This document shows positions 52,392 through 60,196 of a DNA stretch of 64,000 nt, piece by piece. The notes under the pieces are model-generated. The model made no database searches, was not told where the DNA came from, and saw nothing but the letters and a program-made list of their open reading frames with translations. Both the position numbers and the translations under genes were made by a program. Source of the stretch: Couchioplanes azureus (GTDB taxonomy: Bacteria > Actinomycetota > Actinomycetes > Mycobacteriales > Micromonosporaceae); NCBI RefSeq assembly GCF_014648355.1, contig NZ_BMQY01000018.1, positions 1 to 64,000 of the forward strand. The letters run 5' to 3'. Each line of letters opens with the position of its first letter. Position 1 is the first letter of the stretch.

Positions 52392-54327
52392 TGTCTAGTC
52401 CCACCTGATGCTTGACGTTTGCGTCCCAGCTGTTGCTTGACGGTTGGTCTAGGTTTCGGTGCTGACCTTGCGGGGTCGGCTGGCTTTGAGGTTACCGGAT
52501 CGGCTGGTCGTTGGTGCGTCGCACGGTGCGGGGTCCGGCGTCGGTGTGGATGGTCAGGTCGGTGTCGGTGACCTCGATCGTGACGGTCTTGCCGGCGTGG
52601 GCGCGGCCGAGAGCGACTTTCTGCCCGACGACCATGACCACGCCGGAGTTCGACGCCCGCCGCTGAACAGGCACTGCGGCGGTCGCGGGTTGCGGCGGCG
52701 GGCCGGCCGGGCGCACGCCACGGAGCCGGCTGATGTCGGCCGGGGTCAGCGGGTTCGGCCGGGTCCGCAGCAGGTGACGGGTGTCGAGGTCGAAGAAGCT
52801 CAGCGTCGCCGCTTCGATGCGGATCCCGACCCGGCGCCCGCCGAGGATCTCCGCGGCCAGGACCAGATGCTGACCCAGCGACACGCTGCCGGCCCGGTTC
52901 ACGCTCCGGTCCACCTCGACCGCGTCACCATGCTCGGCCGGGGGCAGCGGTGGCGGACCGGCCGGGCGCCCGCCCTGACGCAGCAGGCCGGTGAGGTCGG
53001 CGACGGACAGGTGCGACCGCACTGATTTGATCCGGGCGCCGCCGATCAGCAGGTGGATGACGTCGGTGTCGGCCCAGAACGTCACCGTGATCCCGGACTG
53101 GTTCGGGCCGAGCCAGAACTGTTTCCCGGCCACCTGCAGATTGCCCGACGGTGGCACGACCCGGTCGAATTCCACCGCGTCGCCGGACCAGGACGTCACC
53201 GCGGGTGCGCTCACCAGCAGCGGCACCGGCGGCAGGGCCGGTTCGCCTGGTGTCGTGAGCGAGGCGGGCAGCTTGAGGGGCATCACGCCGGGTTCGGCAG
53301 GCCGGAATCGGGTGGCGGGAAACGCCATGTCCAGCGACTGATGCGGCCGGTCGGTGTTGTACTCGTGACGGAACACGTCGATCGCCGCCTGCACACTGTC
53401 CAGATCCGGCCAGAGCGCGACGTCATCCAGCAGCTCCCGCCGCAACCTCTGGTGGAAGCGTTCCACCTTGCCGGTGGTCGTCGGTGTCGCGGGCTGGGTG
53501 AGGCGGTGCACGATGCCGTTCTCCCGGCAGATCCGGTCGAACATCACCTCGCCACCGTTACCGAAGCGGGCGGTGAACTGCTTGCCGTTGTCGGTCAGCA
53601 CCTCCTCGGGCACCCCGAACTCGAACAGCGCTTCGGCGAAGGCGAGACAGACCGCGCGGCCGGTGGCCCGGCGCACCACCGAGGCGATCACGCAGAACCG
53701 GGAGTGGTCGTCGACGCCGGTGACGACCTTGGCCTCGGTCCCGTCGGTCAGGAAGATCCCACCGACGATGTCCATCTGCCAGAGTTCCATCGGCCGATCG
53801 CGTTCCCAGCGCAGATAGTCCTTGCGGCCCCGGCGCCGTTTGGCCGGAGTCATCAGCCCATGACGAATCAGGATCCGATAGACCGTCATCCGTGACGGCA
53901 TCACATCGCCGGGGCAGCCATTGCGGCCCAACTCGAACGCGATCCGCCGAGACCCCCACTTCGGGTGATGCCGGCGCAGCTCACACACCAACGCCTCCAC
54001 CTGCGGCAATGCCTGATGAGCACAGCTGTCCGGGCGATGCGACCGGTCCTGCAAACCGGCCAGACCCTCGTCGGCATAACGGCGCAGCCAGGCATGCACG
54101 CTCTGCCGCGACACTCCGACCTTGCCGGCCACCTCCACGACCGGATCCCCGGCCAGGACCGCCAGCACGGCCTGATACCGCTGTACCACGATCGACATTG
54201 CCACCAGTGCCAATCCCCGGCCCCCAGACCCCGCGCTGCCGCAACAACACGTGATCAGGAAGCCAAACGGTGATCATGTCAAGCATCAGGTGGGACGCGA
54301 CTGTCAAGCATCAGCCGTGACGGGACA
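52392..54327 (-). mobile_element. IS481-family insertion sequence
   Basis: 1936 bp with imperfect terminal inverted repeats starting TGTC (left TGTCTAGTCCCACC then TGATGCTTGAC; right end complementary with TGTCCCGTCACGGC then TGATGCTTGAC). Each end repeats the TGATGCTTGAC motif about 24 bp inward (52407 and about 52430; likewise on the right), likely transposase-binding sites. It is flanked by exact 15-bp duplications TCACGATCGACATCA at 52377-52391 and 54328-54342. Confidence 0.9.
52492..54198 (-). CDS. IS481-family DDE transposase
   Basis: 568 residues from the ATG at 54198. N-terminal HTH (VVEVAGKVGVSRQSVHAWLRRYADEGLAGLQDRS); rve catalytic core with Asp in LWQMDIVGG, Asp in VLTDNGKQF and Glu in GKVERFHQRLRRELLDD. 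It is longer than the usual IS481 transposase because the C-terminus contains three related beta-rich modules (about residues 355-411, 432-490 and 515-568), two of them starting with an acidic-hydrophobic VEFDR/VEVDR strand. The frame is intact and the ends are intact, so it may be active. Confidence 0.9.
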   Translation of the reverse strand: MSIVVQRYQAVLAVLAGDPVVEVAGKVGVSRQSVHAWLRRYADEGLAGLQDRSHRPDSCAHQALPQVEALVCELRRHHPKWGSRRIAFELGRNGCPGDVMPSRMTVYRILIRHGLMTPAKRRRGRKDYLRWERDRPMELWQMDIVGGIFLTDGTEAKVVTGVDDHSRFCVIASVVRRATGRAVCLAFAEALFEFGVPEEVLTDNGKQFTARFGNGGEVMFDRICRENGIVHRLTQPATPTTTGKVERFHQRLRRELLDDVALWPDLDSVQAAIDVFRHEYNTDRPHQSLDMAFPATRFRPAEPGVMPLKLPASLTTPGEPALPPVPLLVSAPAVTSWSGDAVEFDRVVPPSGNLQVAGKQFWLGPNQSGITVTFWADTDVIHLLIGGARIKSVRSHLSVADLTGLLRQGGRPAGPPPLPPAEHGDAVEVDRSVNRAGSVSLGQHLVLAAEILGGRRVGIRIEAATLSFFDLDTRHLLRTRPNPLTPADISRLRGVRPAGPPPQPATAAVPVQRRASNSGVVMVVGQKVALGRAHAGKTVTIEVTDTDLTIHTDAGPRTVRRTNDQPIR

Positions 54328-54483
54328 TCACGATCGACATCATTCCCGTGAGAACTTTCTATACGTCTTCAAGGCAGCCCTCCGGGCCGCCACGCGGTCC
54401 GATCCGCTTGCCGGCTCGCGCCTTGCCGCTTCGCTCTCGGCGCGAGCCGGCAGCAAACACCGCGGCGTCCGGTGGACACGCCG

Positions 54484-54519
54484 AAGCCCCGGTCGCTCGT
54501 TCGCCGCGGCGACCGGGGC
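54484..54519. terminator. Strong hairpin downstream of the DUF6193 gene
   Basis: 12-bp perfect arms (AGCCCCGGTCGC at 54484-54495 with 54508-54519) lie 24 bp past the DUF6193 stop. A second hairpin with 13-bp arms is at 54410-54422/54439-54451. Apart from these, 54343-54543 holds no gene. Confidence 0.65.
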
Positions 54520-54543
54520 TCACGTGCAAAGGGCGTCAGCCTA

Positions 54544-55290
54544 TTAGGACTCGTCCCCGTACGGGTATGGCCCTGCCGTCGCGGGCCCGACATCGCTGGG
54601 CAGCCGGGACAAGACCAGCGAAACGGCCTCCTCGGCGGTGGTGGGCTGGCCGAGGACAACGCCATCCCATGAGGTCCTCACCACGAACTGACCATTCTGC
54701 GTCTCCACGCACACCGCGTTGGGGGAAAACGGGTACCCCGTAGTAGTCGAGAACTTCAGGGCCCAGTGGCTCGTGTAGGGGTATAGCTGGCGCAGCTTCG
54801 GCTCGGCGTAGGCCGCGTCGAGCAGCTCTCGGTATTCTGGCCAGGGTGCCTGGTCAGCGGCCTCACGCAAGAGCTGCCACTGGGTCGCTACGACCTGCGC
54901 CGGCCCTTGTTCGGCAGCTTCGGCGAGTCGTGGCAGCTCCACAAACGGCACCGCCTGCTCGATGTCGCGTAGCGGTACCCCGTCGCGCCACAGCTGCGCC
55001 GCCCGGGCGACATCGGTCAGATGTTGCGTGGAGCCGCCGATCAGCCAGATGCCTTGACCCCAACCGGTGATCACCCAACAACGCTCGACCGCTCCGGCGG
55101 TAACGCCAAGATCCTTGCGCAACGGGGTCGCGCTGGTGACGCCGGCGTAATACAGCGGCTGCCTCTCGTCGGCGACCACCTGGCCCAGCGAAAGCCCGTG
55201 TTCGGCCGCCGCTGCCTGCAGCGCTGCGGCGAGACTGCCCATCGCGGCCACATCGGGATACAGGTCGGCTGGATCAGGGTAACTCGTCAC
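54544..55290 (-). CDS. DUF6193 family protein
   Basis: 248 residues from the GTG at 55290. The C-terminal half (YTSHWALKFSTTTGYPFSPNAVCVETQNGQFVVRTSWDGVVLGQPTTAEEAVSLVLSRLP) is the pattern of DUF6193, actinobacterial proteins of unknown function often placed near toxins or natural product genes; WLIGGSTQHLTDVARAAQLWRDGVPLRDI is in the middle. There is no clear ribosome binding site, so the mRNA may be leaderless. It is the last gene before attR. Confidence 0.7.
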   Translation of the reverse strand: MTSYPDPADLYPDVAAMGSLAAALQAAAAEHGLSLGQVVADERQPLYYAGVTSATPLRKDLGVTAGAVERCWVITGWGQGIWLIGGSTQHLTDVARAAQLWRDGVPLRDIEQAVPFVELPRLAEAAEQGPAQVVATQWQLLREAADQAPWPEYRELLDAAYAEPKLRQLYPYTSHWALKFSTTTGYPFSPNAVCVETQNGQFVVRTSWDGVVLGQPTTAEEAVSLVLSRLPSDVGPATAGPYPYGDES

Positions 55291-55445
55291 AGCAGCGAGT
55301 CTGCCGTATTCGCCTCCGGCGGGTAGGGCCTCCGGCCCTACGACCCGGGACGGGCCTCCGGCGGCCGGGGCTCCGCCCCTGGACCCGGCGACTCCGGGAT
55401 GCCTGCACCTGAACGTCAACCCAGCGCACACCGGAGGCAACCAGC

Positions 55446-55509
55446 CCGCGCCTGCCCGGTCAAGGTCGTTCGTCCGGTGGGGCGCTCCACCTTGACCGGG
55501 CAGGCGCGG
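55446..55509. repeat. 21-bp perfect inverted repeat near attR
   Basis: Arms 55446-55466 and 55489-55509 (ending GGTCAAGGT and starting ACCTTGACC) pair perfectly around a 22-nt loop. A smaller 11-bp inverted repeat (TGACCAGCACA) follows at 55645-55655/55666-55676. Candidates are a transfer locus, origin or strong terminator. No gene is supported in 55291-55877. Confidence 0.7.
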
Positions 55510-55751
55510 CCCGGCCGAGCGAGGCTTGCGCGACGGGATGCCCGCACAGGCAGAAGCCACCCCGCTCGTTGGGAGAAGCCTGGGAGACGATCTTGATTTC
55601 CGTACCCTGCCGACCCACATAAGACATACGAGCACCACCAAGCGTGACCAGCACATTCGCACGCCTGTGCTGGTCAACGGAGCGTGTTGACCATCCTGGG
55701 GGCCGAGGGGTCGCAGATTCACTGTCCGATGCATTGCGACCAAGATCGATC

Positions 55752-55769
55752 GCGACAACCACGCGACAA
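55752..55769 (+). repeat. Putative arm sites next to attR
   Basis: GCGACAA at 55752-55758 and 55763-55769 has the same 11-bp spacing as the pair beside attL. Nearer the core, AGCGTTGA (55812) and TCAACGCT (55857) form an 8-bp inverted repeat enclosing two GCAGGTCA and two AGCCCTC direct repeats. This could be an excisionase/integrase array. Confidence 0.5.
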
Positions 55770-55877
55770 CTCCGCCGCAAAACGAGTGGAAGACAATGAG
55801 AACCAGCGGCCAGCGTTGAAGCAGGTCAGCCCTCAGATTTCTAGCCCTCGTGCAGGTCAACGCTACAGCGCGTTTGA

Positions 55878-55899
55878 TTCGAGATGTACTACAACGTCT
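55878..55899 (+). other. attR: right attachment core
   Basis: Exact copy of the 22-bp attL core (TTCGAGATGTAC...AACGTCT). The bases that follow, GA, would complete a TGA stop for glnA in an empty chromosome. Confidence 0.92.
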
Positions 55900-55944
55900 G
55901 ATCGAAGAAGCGCCCGCTGATCCGACCTCGGGTACCGCGCGAAG

Positions 55945-55988
55945 AACGGCGGTCATGCTCGGCTCCTAGCCGCCATGGCCGCCGTTTT
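55945..55988 (+). terminator. Displaced native glnA terminator
   Basis: 13-bp stem (55945-55957 with 55974-55986, one G-U pair) followed by TTTT at 55985. It lies 44 bp past where the native glnA stop would be. It now lies 30 kb from glnA. Confidence 0.75.
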
Positions 55989-56201
55989 GCGTAACTAATC
56001 CGTCGACGTCCATGCCGTCCGGAGCTGCGCACGCCGGTGGTCACTCAGTCGGTCACTCATCCCGTACCGGGGTCGCACGGGCTTGACGGACGGCCTGGGT
56101 CTGTCGGCAAACGGCAGGCGCGACGTTGTCGAAACGGGAGAGGGAGAGGGGCGCGGCGGTCGATTCAGCAACCAGGTCGCCGCGCCCCAAGAGCGACGCA
56201 G

Positions 56202-56759
56202 CTACTTCAGGAACTGCCCCGTGTCGGCGCTGTCCGTAGAAATCGAAGAAGGAAGCGACGACTCGGAACCACCTTTGAAGGTGTATTGGCGTCCCTTGCC
56301 GTCGAGCTGGTACAGGCCTCTGTCGCCGGTGACGATGTACTGTCCGGTTGCGACGCCAGGTGTCATCTCGAACGGCTTGAGGAAGACGACATACCGCGAT
56401 CCTTCGGACAGAAGCACCGAGGTGTCTTCAGAGTCGGCCGCGGGGCCGCCGAGCTGCCTGATCGCGACAGTTCCCGACGGAACGCTTCCCCACATGACCT
56501 TGTTCACCGTGAACTGGGTGACCGTGAATTGTATTCCGGCCGTTTCTTCGACCGAAGAGGCGCCCGCTGTACCCATGAGGATGGCGGTGCTGTCGCGCTT
56601 CAACTGAGCCATCGTCGTGTAATCCTTGGCACGACTTACGTGAAGCTCGGCCTTCTTCGGCTCGGCCGGTGGAACCGGGGCATCCTGTGTGCGCCCTACG
56701 CTGCATCCGGTGATGCCGACGGTCGCGGCCACCAACAATGCGATCTTACGGGTGAACAT
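56202..56759 (-). CDS. Secreted lipoprotein of unknown function
   Basis: 185 residues. MFTRKIALLVAATVGITGCSVG is a lipoprotein signal with lipobox ITGC (Cys19). The mature domain is beta-rich (TVTQFTVNKVMWGSVPSGTVAIRQLGG, YVVFLKPFEMTPGVATGQYIVTGDRGLYQLDG), of a kind seen in small actinobacterial surface proteins. It lies 21 bp downstream of the protease gene on the same strand, so they may be co-expressed. Confidence 0.75.
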   Translation of the reverse strand: MFTRKIALLVAATVGITGCSVGRTQDAPVPPAEPKKAELHVSRAKDYTTMAQLKRDSTAILMGTAGASSVEETAGIQFTVTQFTVNKVMWGSVPSGTVAIRQLGGPAADSEDTSVLLSEGSRYVVFLKPFEMTPGVATGQYIVTGDRGLYQLDGKGRQYTFKGGSESSLPSSISTDSADTGQFLK

Positions 56760-56780
56760 CTAGTCTCCTTCTGGACCGCA

Positions 56781-57392
56781 TCAGTAGAGCGAGTTGGCGC
56801 CGAGTCTGTCGTCGGGCGTCACGGTATTGACGCCGCAGACGTCGTAGCGACGCCCCGTGTCGCCATGCATCACGCTGACATCGGAACAGGGCCCGGTAGG
56901 CCTTTCTCGGTGCCAGAGGCCCAGAGCATGTCCAATCTCGTGAACGATCACACTCTGCTTCTTGGCTCCCGGATAACTGTCAGTGTGGTAACGATTGGAC
57001 CAGGCGGTGTTGGTCTGCGACCAGAAGCCGTTCTGACAGGTGTGCAACGGGTTGTCATTGTCTGGATGAACTCCGCTGGCGTCGAGCAGAACTCCATCGA
57101 AAATCACGTTGCCGAAGTTCCCATCGGTGATGCGGAGGTTCGCTCCCGAGCTGACCTTGGTGAACTGGATTTGCGTCGACGACGAGTTCCAAGCGATGAT
57201 GCTCCACTCGGCAGGGTTGGAGTATGCGTTACTCGAGCTCACATTCTGCCACTTCAGCGAGTTGCCCGAAGCGTTGTATTTGCAGCCGATCGGCTCCCAG
57301 GCCGCGGCCGGCGAAGCGCTCGCGACTGCCGCACCCGCTGATGCGGTCACGACGAGCATCGCACCTATGAAACGTCTGGACCTGTCGCGCAA
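56781..57392 (-). CDS. Secreted metzincin-like metalloprotease
   Basis: 203 residues from a TTG at 57392, chosen because GGGGGAGG lies 6 bp before it and a signal peptide (RDRSRRFIGAMLVVTASAGAAVASASPAAA) starts there. VIVHEIGHALGLWH (HExxHxxxxxH, His151, His155, His161) is the metzincin/matrixin zinc site, and SVMHGDTGRRYDVCGVNTVTPDDR contains the Met-turn-like region. It probably cleaves extracellular proteins. Domain length is small, like other actinobacterial matrixins. Confidence 0.8.
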   Translation of the reverse strand: MRDRSRRFIGAMLVVTASAGAAVASASPAAAWEPIGCKYNASGNSLKWQNVSSSNAYSNPAEWSIIAWNSSSTQIQFTKVSSGANLRITDGNFGNVIFDGVLLDASGVHPDNDNPLHTCQNGFWSQTNTAWSNRYHTDSYPGAKKQSVIVHEIGHALGLWHRERPTGPCSDVSVMHGDTGRRYDVCGVNTVTPDDRLGANSLY

Positions 57393-57833
57393 AACGAACC
57401 TCCCCCGATGATGTCGCCACGATGGCGTCAGCACCGTATCCAACAGATCGTTCACGAGCAACAGGACGAATGAGCTGGAACCGGACCTCGCAAAAGTGGG
57501 TATCCGAACGGATGCACAAATAAAGCCATTTCGGTGGAGATCGAACGGCAGTTGACGCGGATTCTTCAGGAGTCGAATGTGCCGGTTGACTCCGACCATC
57601 GTTTCCAGCGCAGGTGCATGAACCATCGCGCGACACGTCTCCATCACGGTCGGTCACTCCGGGCTACGTCGCCGAACAATCCGGCACGCCAGCCGGTCTG
57701 TCGAACGACAGCCACCGCTGGTGGAGAACCGTCCCGCGATCTCCCGCGGAAAGCGGGGGCCGTACGTCAGATTGCGGGCTCATGATCCGGCCCTCTATCG
57801 TGCGGCTTCGTCACTCGATCAACGCGGGGGATC
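57393..57833. other. Noncoding region between protease and WXG-like genes
   Basis: About 440 bp with no supported gene; it presumably holds the divergent promoters of the protease gene and of the gene at 57834. It is somewhat richer in A/T around 57480-57530. Confidence 0.5.
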
Positions 57834-58928
57834 ATGAGCGAGTTCTACGTCGATGCCGCCGGGCTGAACAGCCTCTACAACGTGCTCGCCCGTGCTTCGG
57901 GAGACGCCGCCGACACGCTGGACTACACCAAGAAGCACTGCGACCTGAGCTTCTCCGACGTCGGCCTCATCATGCGCCTCATCTCTCCGCACAAGCATGC
58001 GTACGAGGAGGTCACCGGCGCTCTCACCCGGCTCGCAGAGATCGCCGGAGGCGCCGGTACCCAGATCAACGCGGCCCAGCGTGACTACGCTCGTACCGAC
58101 CAGGACGCAGCCGCTCGGGTGGATGCCGGATATCCCGGCCCCAAGGACGCCACCGCCCTGCGCGGGACGCTGAGCCAGGGACGTCCCGATCTGCAGGGCT
58201 ATCGTTCGGCGTTCGCCGACATCGCGGAACCGACCGCGCACCTGCGGAATCCGGAATATGCGATCGGCATCGAGATGTGGTCGATCAATCCCATGGCCGA
58301 CCTGATCAGTCCGTCGGCATGGCTGCGGCAGGTCAGCATCTGGCTGTTCAGCTACGACCCCTTCGAGGGGTGGGCTTCGCAGTTCAGCGGCGACTGGAAG
58401 GCCTATGTGCACTGCGGCAACGCGATGGGTCTCGCCGGCGCCGCCGCACACGACATCGGCCGCAACCTCATCGCCACGGCCGCCGACGTACCGTCGGTCT
58501 GGCGCGGCAAGGCCGCCGAGGCCGAGCAGGAATTCCAGGTCGCCCTCGGGGCCGCCGCCATGAACCTGCAGAGCGCGTGCCGACAGTACAACGACCTCTA
58601 CATGCAGGCCGCCGAGGCGGTCAAGAAGCTGTTCGACGTGGTGAGCGGCCTGATCAGCGACCTCCTCGACGTTCTCATCATCATCAACGCCTCGGCGGCC
58701 ATCGGCACGGCCACCATCGAGACCGTCGTCGGTCCGATCGCCGGGTACGGTGTTGCCGCGTACTACACGTGGCAGGCGTACGACCTCTACAAAGAGATTT
58801 CCAAGTTCTATGGCAACGCCGAGGATCTACTCAAACTGATCGGTGGCTCCATCACCGGTATCAAGGCCACCCTCGCTGTGAAGGACCTACCGACCGTTCA
58901 GCCCTACCGGCACCCAGCCGGCTACTGA
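57834..58928 (+). CDS. Tandem WXG/EspC-type helical protein
   Basis: 364 residues, ATG after GGGGG. The N-terminal third resembles an EspC/WXG100 helix pair ending with YARTD (Tyr85-Asp89, a YxxxD export motif). The central part has a second WXG-like hinge, VWRGKAAEAEQEF (Trp223-Arg-Gly225), and the C-terminus has hydrophobic helices (LIIINASAAIGTATIETVVGPIAGYG). No toxin domain is seen. It is the chromosomal counterpart of the WXG proteins on the AICE and heads a three-gene unit. Confidence 0.65.
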   Translation: MSEFYVDAAGLNSLYNVLARASGDAADTLDYTKKHCDLSFSDVGLIMRLISPHKHAYEEVTGALTRLAEIAGGAGTQINAAQRDYARTDQDAAARVDAGYPGPKDATALRGTLSQGRPDLQGYRSAFADIAEPTAHLRNPEYAIGIEMWSINPMADLISPSAWLRQVSIWLFSYDPFEGWASQFSGDWKAYVHCGNAMGLAGAAAHDIGRNLIATAADVPSVWRGKAAEAEQEFQVALGAAAMNLQSACRQYNDLYMQAAEAVKKLFDVVSGLISDLLDVLIIINASAAIGTATIETVVGPIAGYGVAAYYTWQAYDLYKEISKFYGNAEDLLKLIGGSITGIKATLAVKDLPTVQPYRHPAGY

Positions 58929-58955
58929 GCCCTCCGAAAGGGACCGCACTCGCTC

Positions 58956-59249
58956 ATGACCGGCGATATCACGCATGACCCGCTCGCCCGTTCCGTGCTG
59001 CGTCACCTCGCCGCTACCCGCGGCAAGGACGACGCGCTCGGCTCCCTCGCCCGCACGGTGCTGAGCGGCGAGGCGAGTCTGCGAGCCGCGGCGGACAACT
59101 CCTGGCACAGCGAGGCCCTGGCCGCGGCGGCTCAGGCCGCGCAGGACGAGCAGAGCCGCATGTCCCCGGAGCAGCGTGCCGACATCGAGCAGGCCGCACA
59201 CCGACTCCGCCGCGAGAGCGCGGCCGACGCGGACGGCGGGGACTCGTGA
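58956..59249 (+). CDS. Small helical accessory protein
   Basis: 97 residues, acidic and helical (LARSVLRHLAATRGKDDALGSLARTVLSGEASLRAAADN; SPEQRADIEQAAHRLRRESAAD). It lies between a WXG-type gene and a membrane protein gene, with a 4-bp overlap to the latter, so it is likely an accessory or chaperone-like partner in the same unit. No family is recognised. Confidence 0.6.
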   Translation: MTGDITHDPLARSVLRHLAATRGKDDALGSLARTVLSGEASLRAAADNSWHSEALAAAAQAAQDEQSRMSPEQRADIEQAAHRLRRESAADADGGDS

Positions 59250-59530
59250 CGCCGTTCCAGCGCTGGCGGATCGCCGTGCCACTGGCTGTCATCTCCGCGC
59301 TGTTGCTGGGAGCGACCGCCCTCGGTGCCTGGGCTTACTGGAACGTCGACAGTACGGCGGAGAACGCGCTGACCGTCTTCCTCTGCCTCATGTTCGTCCT
59401 GTGCCTCGGCACCAGCCTGTCGATCGGTTTCGATCGAAAGATTTCGGATGTGCCGTGGCTCCGCATCGGCACGGTGCTCGTGTTCATTGTGCTTTCCTGC
59501 GGCGTCAGCTGGGTGAGAGACACCCTCTAG
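59246..59530 (+). CDS. Small three-helix membrane protein
   Basis: 94 residues, GTG start overlapping the previous stop (GTGA). Three hydrophobic segments at about 8-30, 40-60 and 73-88. It parallels the membrane protein that closes the WXG operon on the AICE (39256). Confidence 0.6.
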   Translation: MTPFQRWRIAVPLAVISALLLGATALGAWAYWNVDSTAENALTVFLCLMFVLCLGTSLSIGFDRKISDVPWLRIGTVLVFIVLSCGVSWVRDTL

Positions 59531-59596
59531 CGGGCCGTGTCCCCGACGGCCCTACGCCATTGTCCGGCGCCAAGTCCTCAGGTCGGGTCCGCCGCT

Positions 59597-60184
59597 CTAC
59601 CTCTTGCGGAAACGCAGGAGCTCGCGCAGGAGCAGCACGCCGACGAAGGTGGGCACCATGGCGACGACGCCGACTCCGTAGCTGAGCCAGGCCAGCCATG
59701 GCTTCGGCGTCTGGTCGGCGCGGGCCAGCAGCCTGCTGCCACGGTGGCTGCCGAGATCGCCGACGCGGACGGTGGCGCCGATGTCCGCCGACGTGAACAC
59801 GTCGCCGACGGTTGCCCGTTCCACCTGGCCGTCGGCCCAGGTCATCTGCGCCTCGCAGCTGGCCCAGGACCCGAAGCCGCGGGTGGTGATCGGCCCGTGT
59901 GTGACGCAGTAACTGACGGTCGCCTCGCCCTCGCGCTTGGCGTCGGCCATGTCCTCGCCGGCGAGCCGGTTCAGTGTCACCGCCAGTCCGAGCAGGCCGA
60001 ACCCCAGGACCAGAATGGCGGCGATGGCCAGGAACGAGCGGACGAACCCGACCGCGGTGCCGGCCTCCGGATCAGCGGTCTTTCGGTCGAGCTCTCGCTC
60101 TCGTTCCCTGATCTCGTCGAGCTCTCGCTCTTGTTCCCTGATCTCGGCGAGCCGTTCGGCAGCCCGCTCCCGCCAAGAGTCCAT
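59597..60184 (-). CDS. DUF6346-like membrane protein
   Basis: 195 residues. The N-terminus is a charged coiled coil (RERAAERLAEIREQERELDEIRERERELDRK), then a membrane helix (about 46-70), an outer domain with two cysteines (SYCVTHGPITTRGFGSWASCEAQMTW) and a second helix near the end (LSYGVGVVAMVPTFVGVLLL). The family name is from pattern memory. It is paired with the next gene upstream, 12 bp away. Confidence 0.6.
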   Translation of the reverse strand: MDSWRERAAERLAEIREQERELDEIRERERELDRKTADPEAGTAVGFVRSFLAIAAILVLGFGLLGLAVTLNRLAGEDMADAKREGEATVSYCVTHGPITTRGFGSWASCEAQMTWADGQVERATVGDVFTSADIGATVRVGDLGSHRGSRLLARADQTPKPWLAWLSYGVGVVAMVPTFVGVLLLRELLRFRKR

Positions 60185-60196
60185 GGGGGCCTCCTG

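Larger units (their letters stand above)
25788..55899. mobile_element. AICE (integrative and conjugative element) in the 3' end of glnA
   Basis: About 30.1 kb between exact 22-bp direct repeats. The core module is typical for an AICE: tyrosine integrase next to attL, excisionase, RepSA-type replication initiator, DUF2637 membrane protein, FtsK-type DNA translocase, single-strand binding protein and an XRE-TPR/creatininase pair. Transfer in such elements is of double-stranded DNA by the FtsK-like protein. The cargo at 37-55 kb includes WXG-type proteins, a Shedu-like nuclease, an RHS toxin-immunity pair and insertion sequences. Most described AICEs use tRNA genes; this one uses a protein gene. 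Confidence 0.9.

Noticed and set aside
55460..55627. Possible 55-residue gene on the minus strand near attR
   Set aside because: It has a partly protein-like sequence, but overlaps the 21-bp inverted repeat, has no good ribosome binding site and no recognised family.
56037..57341. 434-residue open frame opposite the lipoprotein and protease genes
   Set aside because: The opposite strand has a lipobox protein and an HExxH protease with proper starts, so this frame is a shadow.
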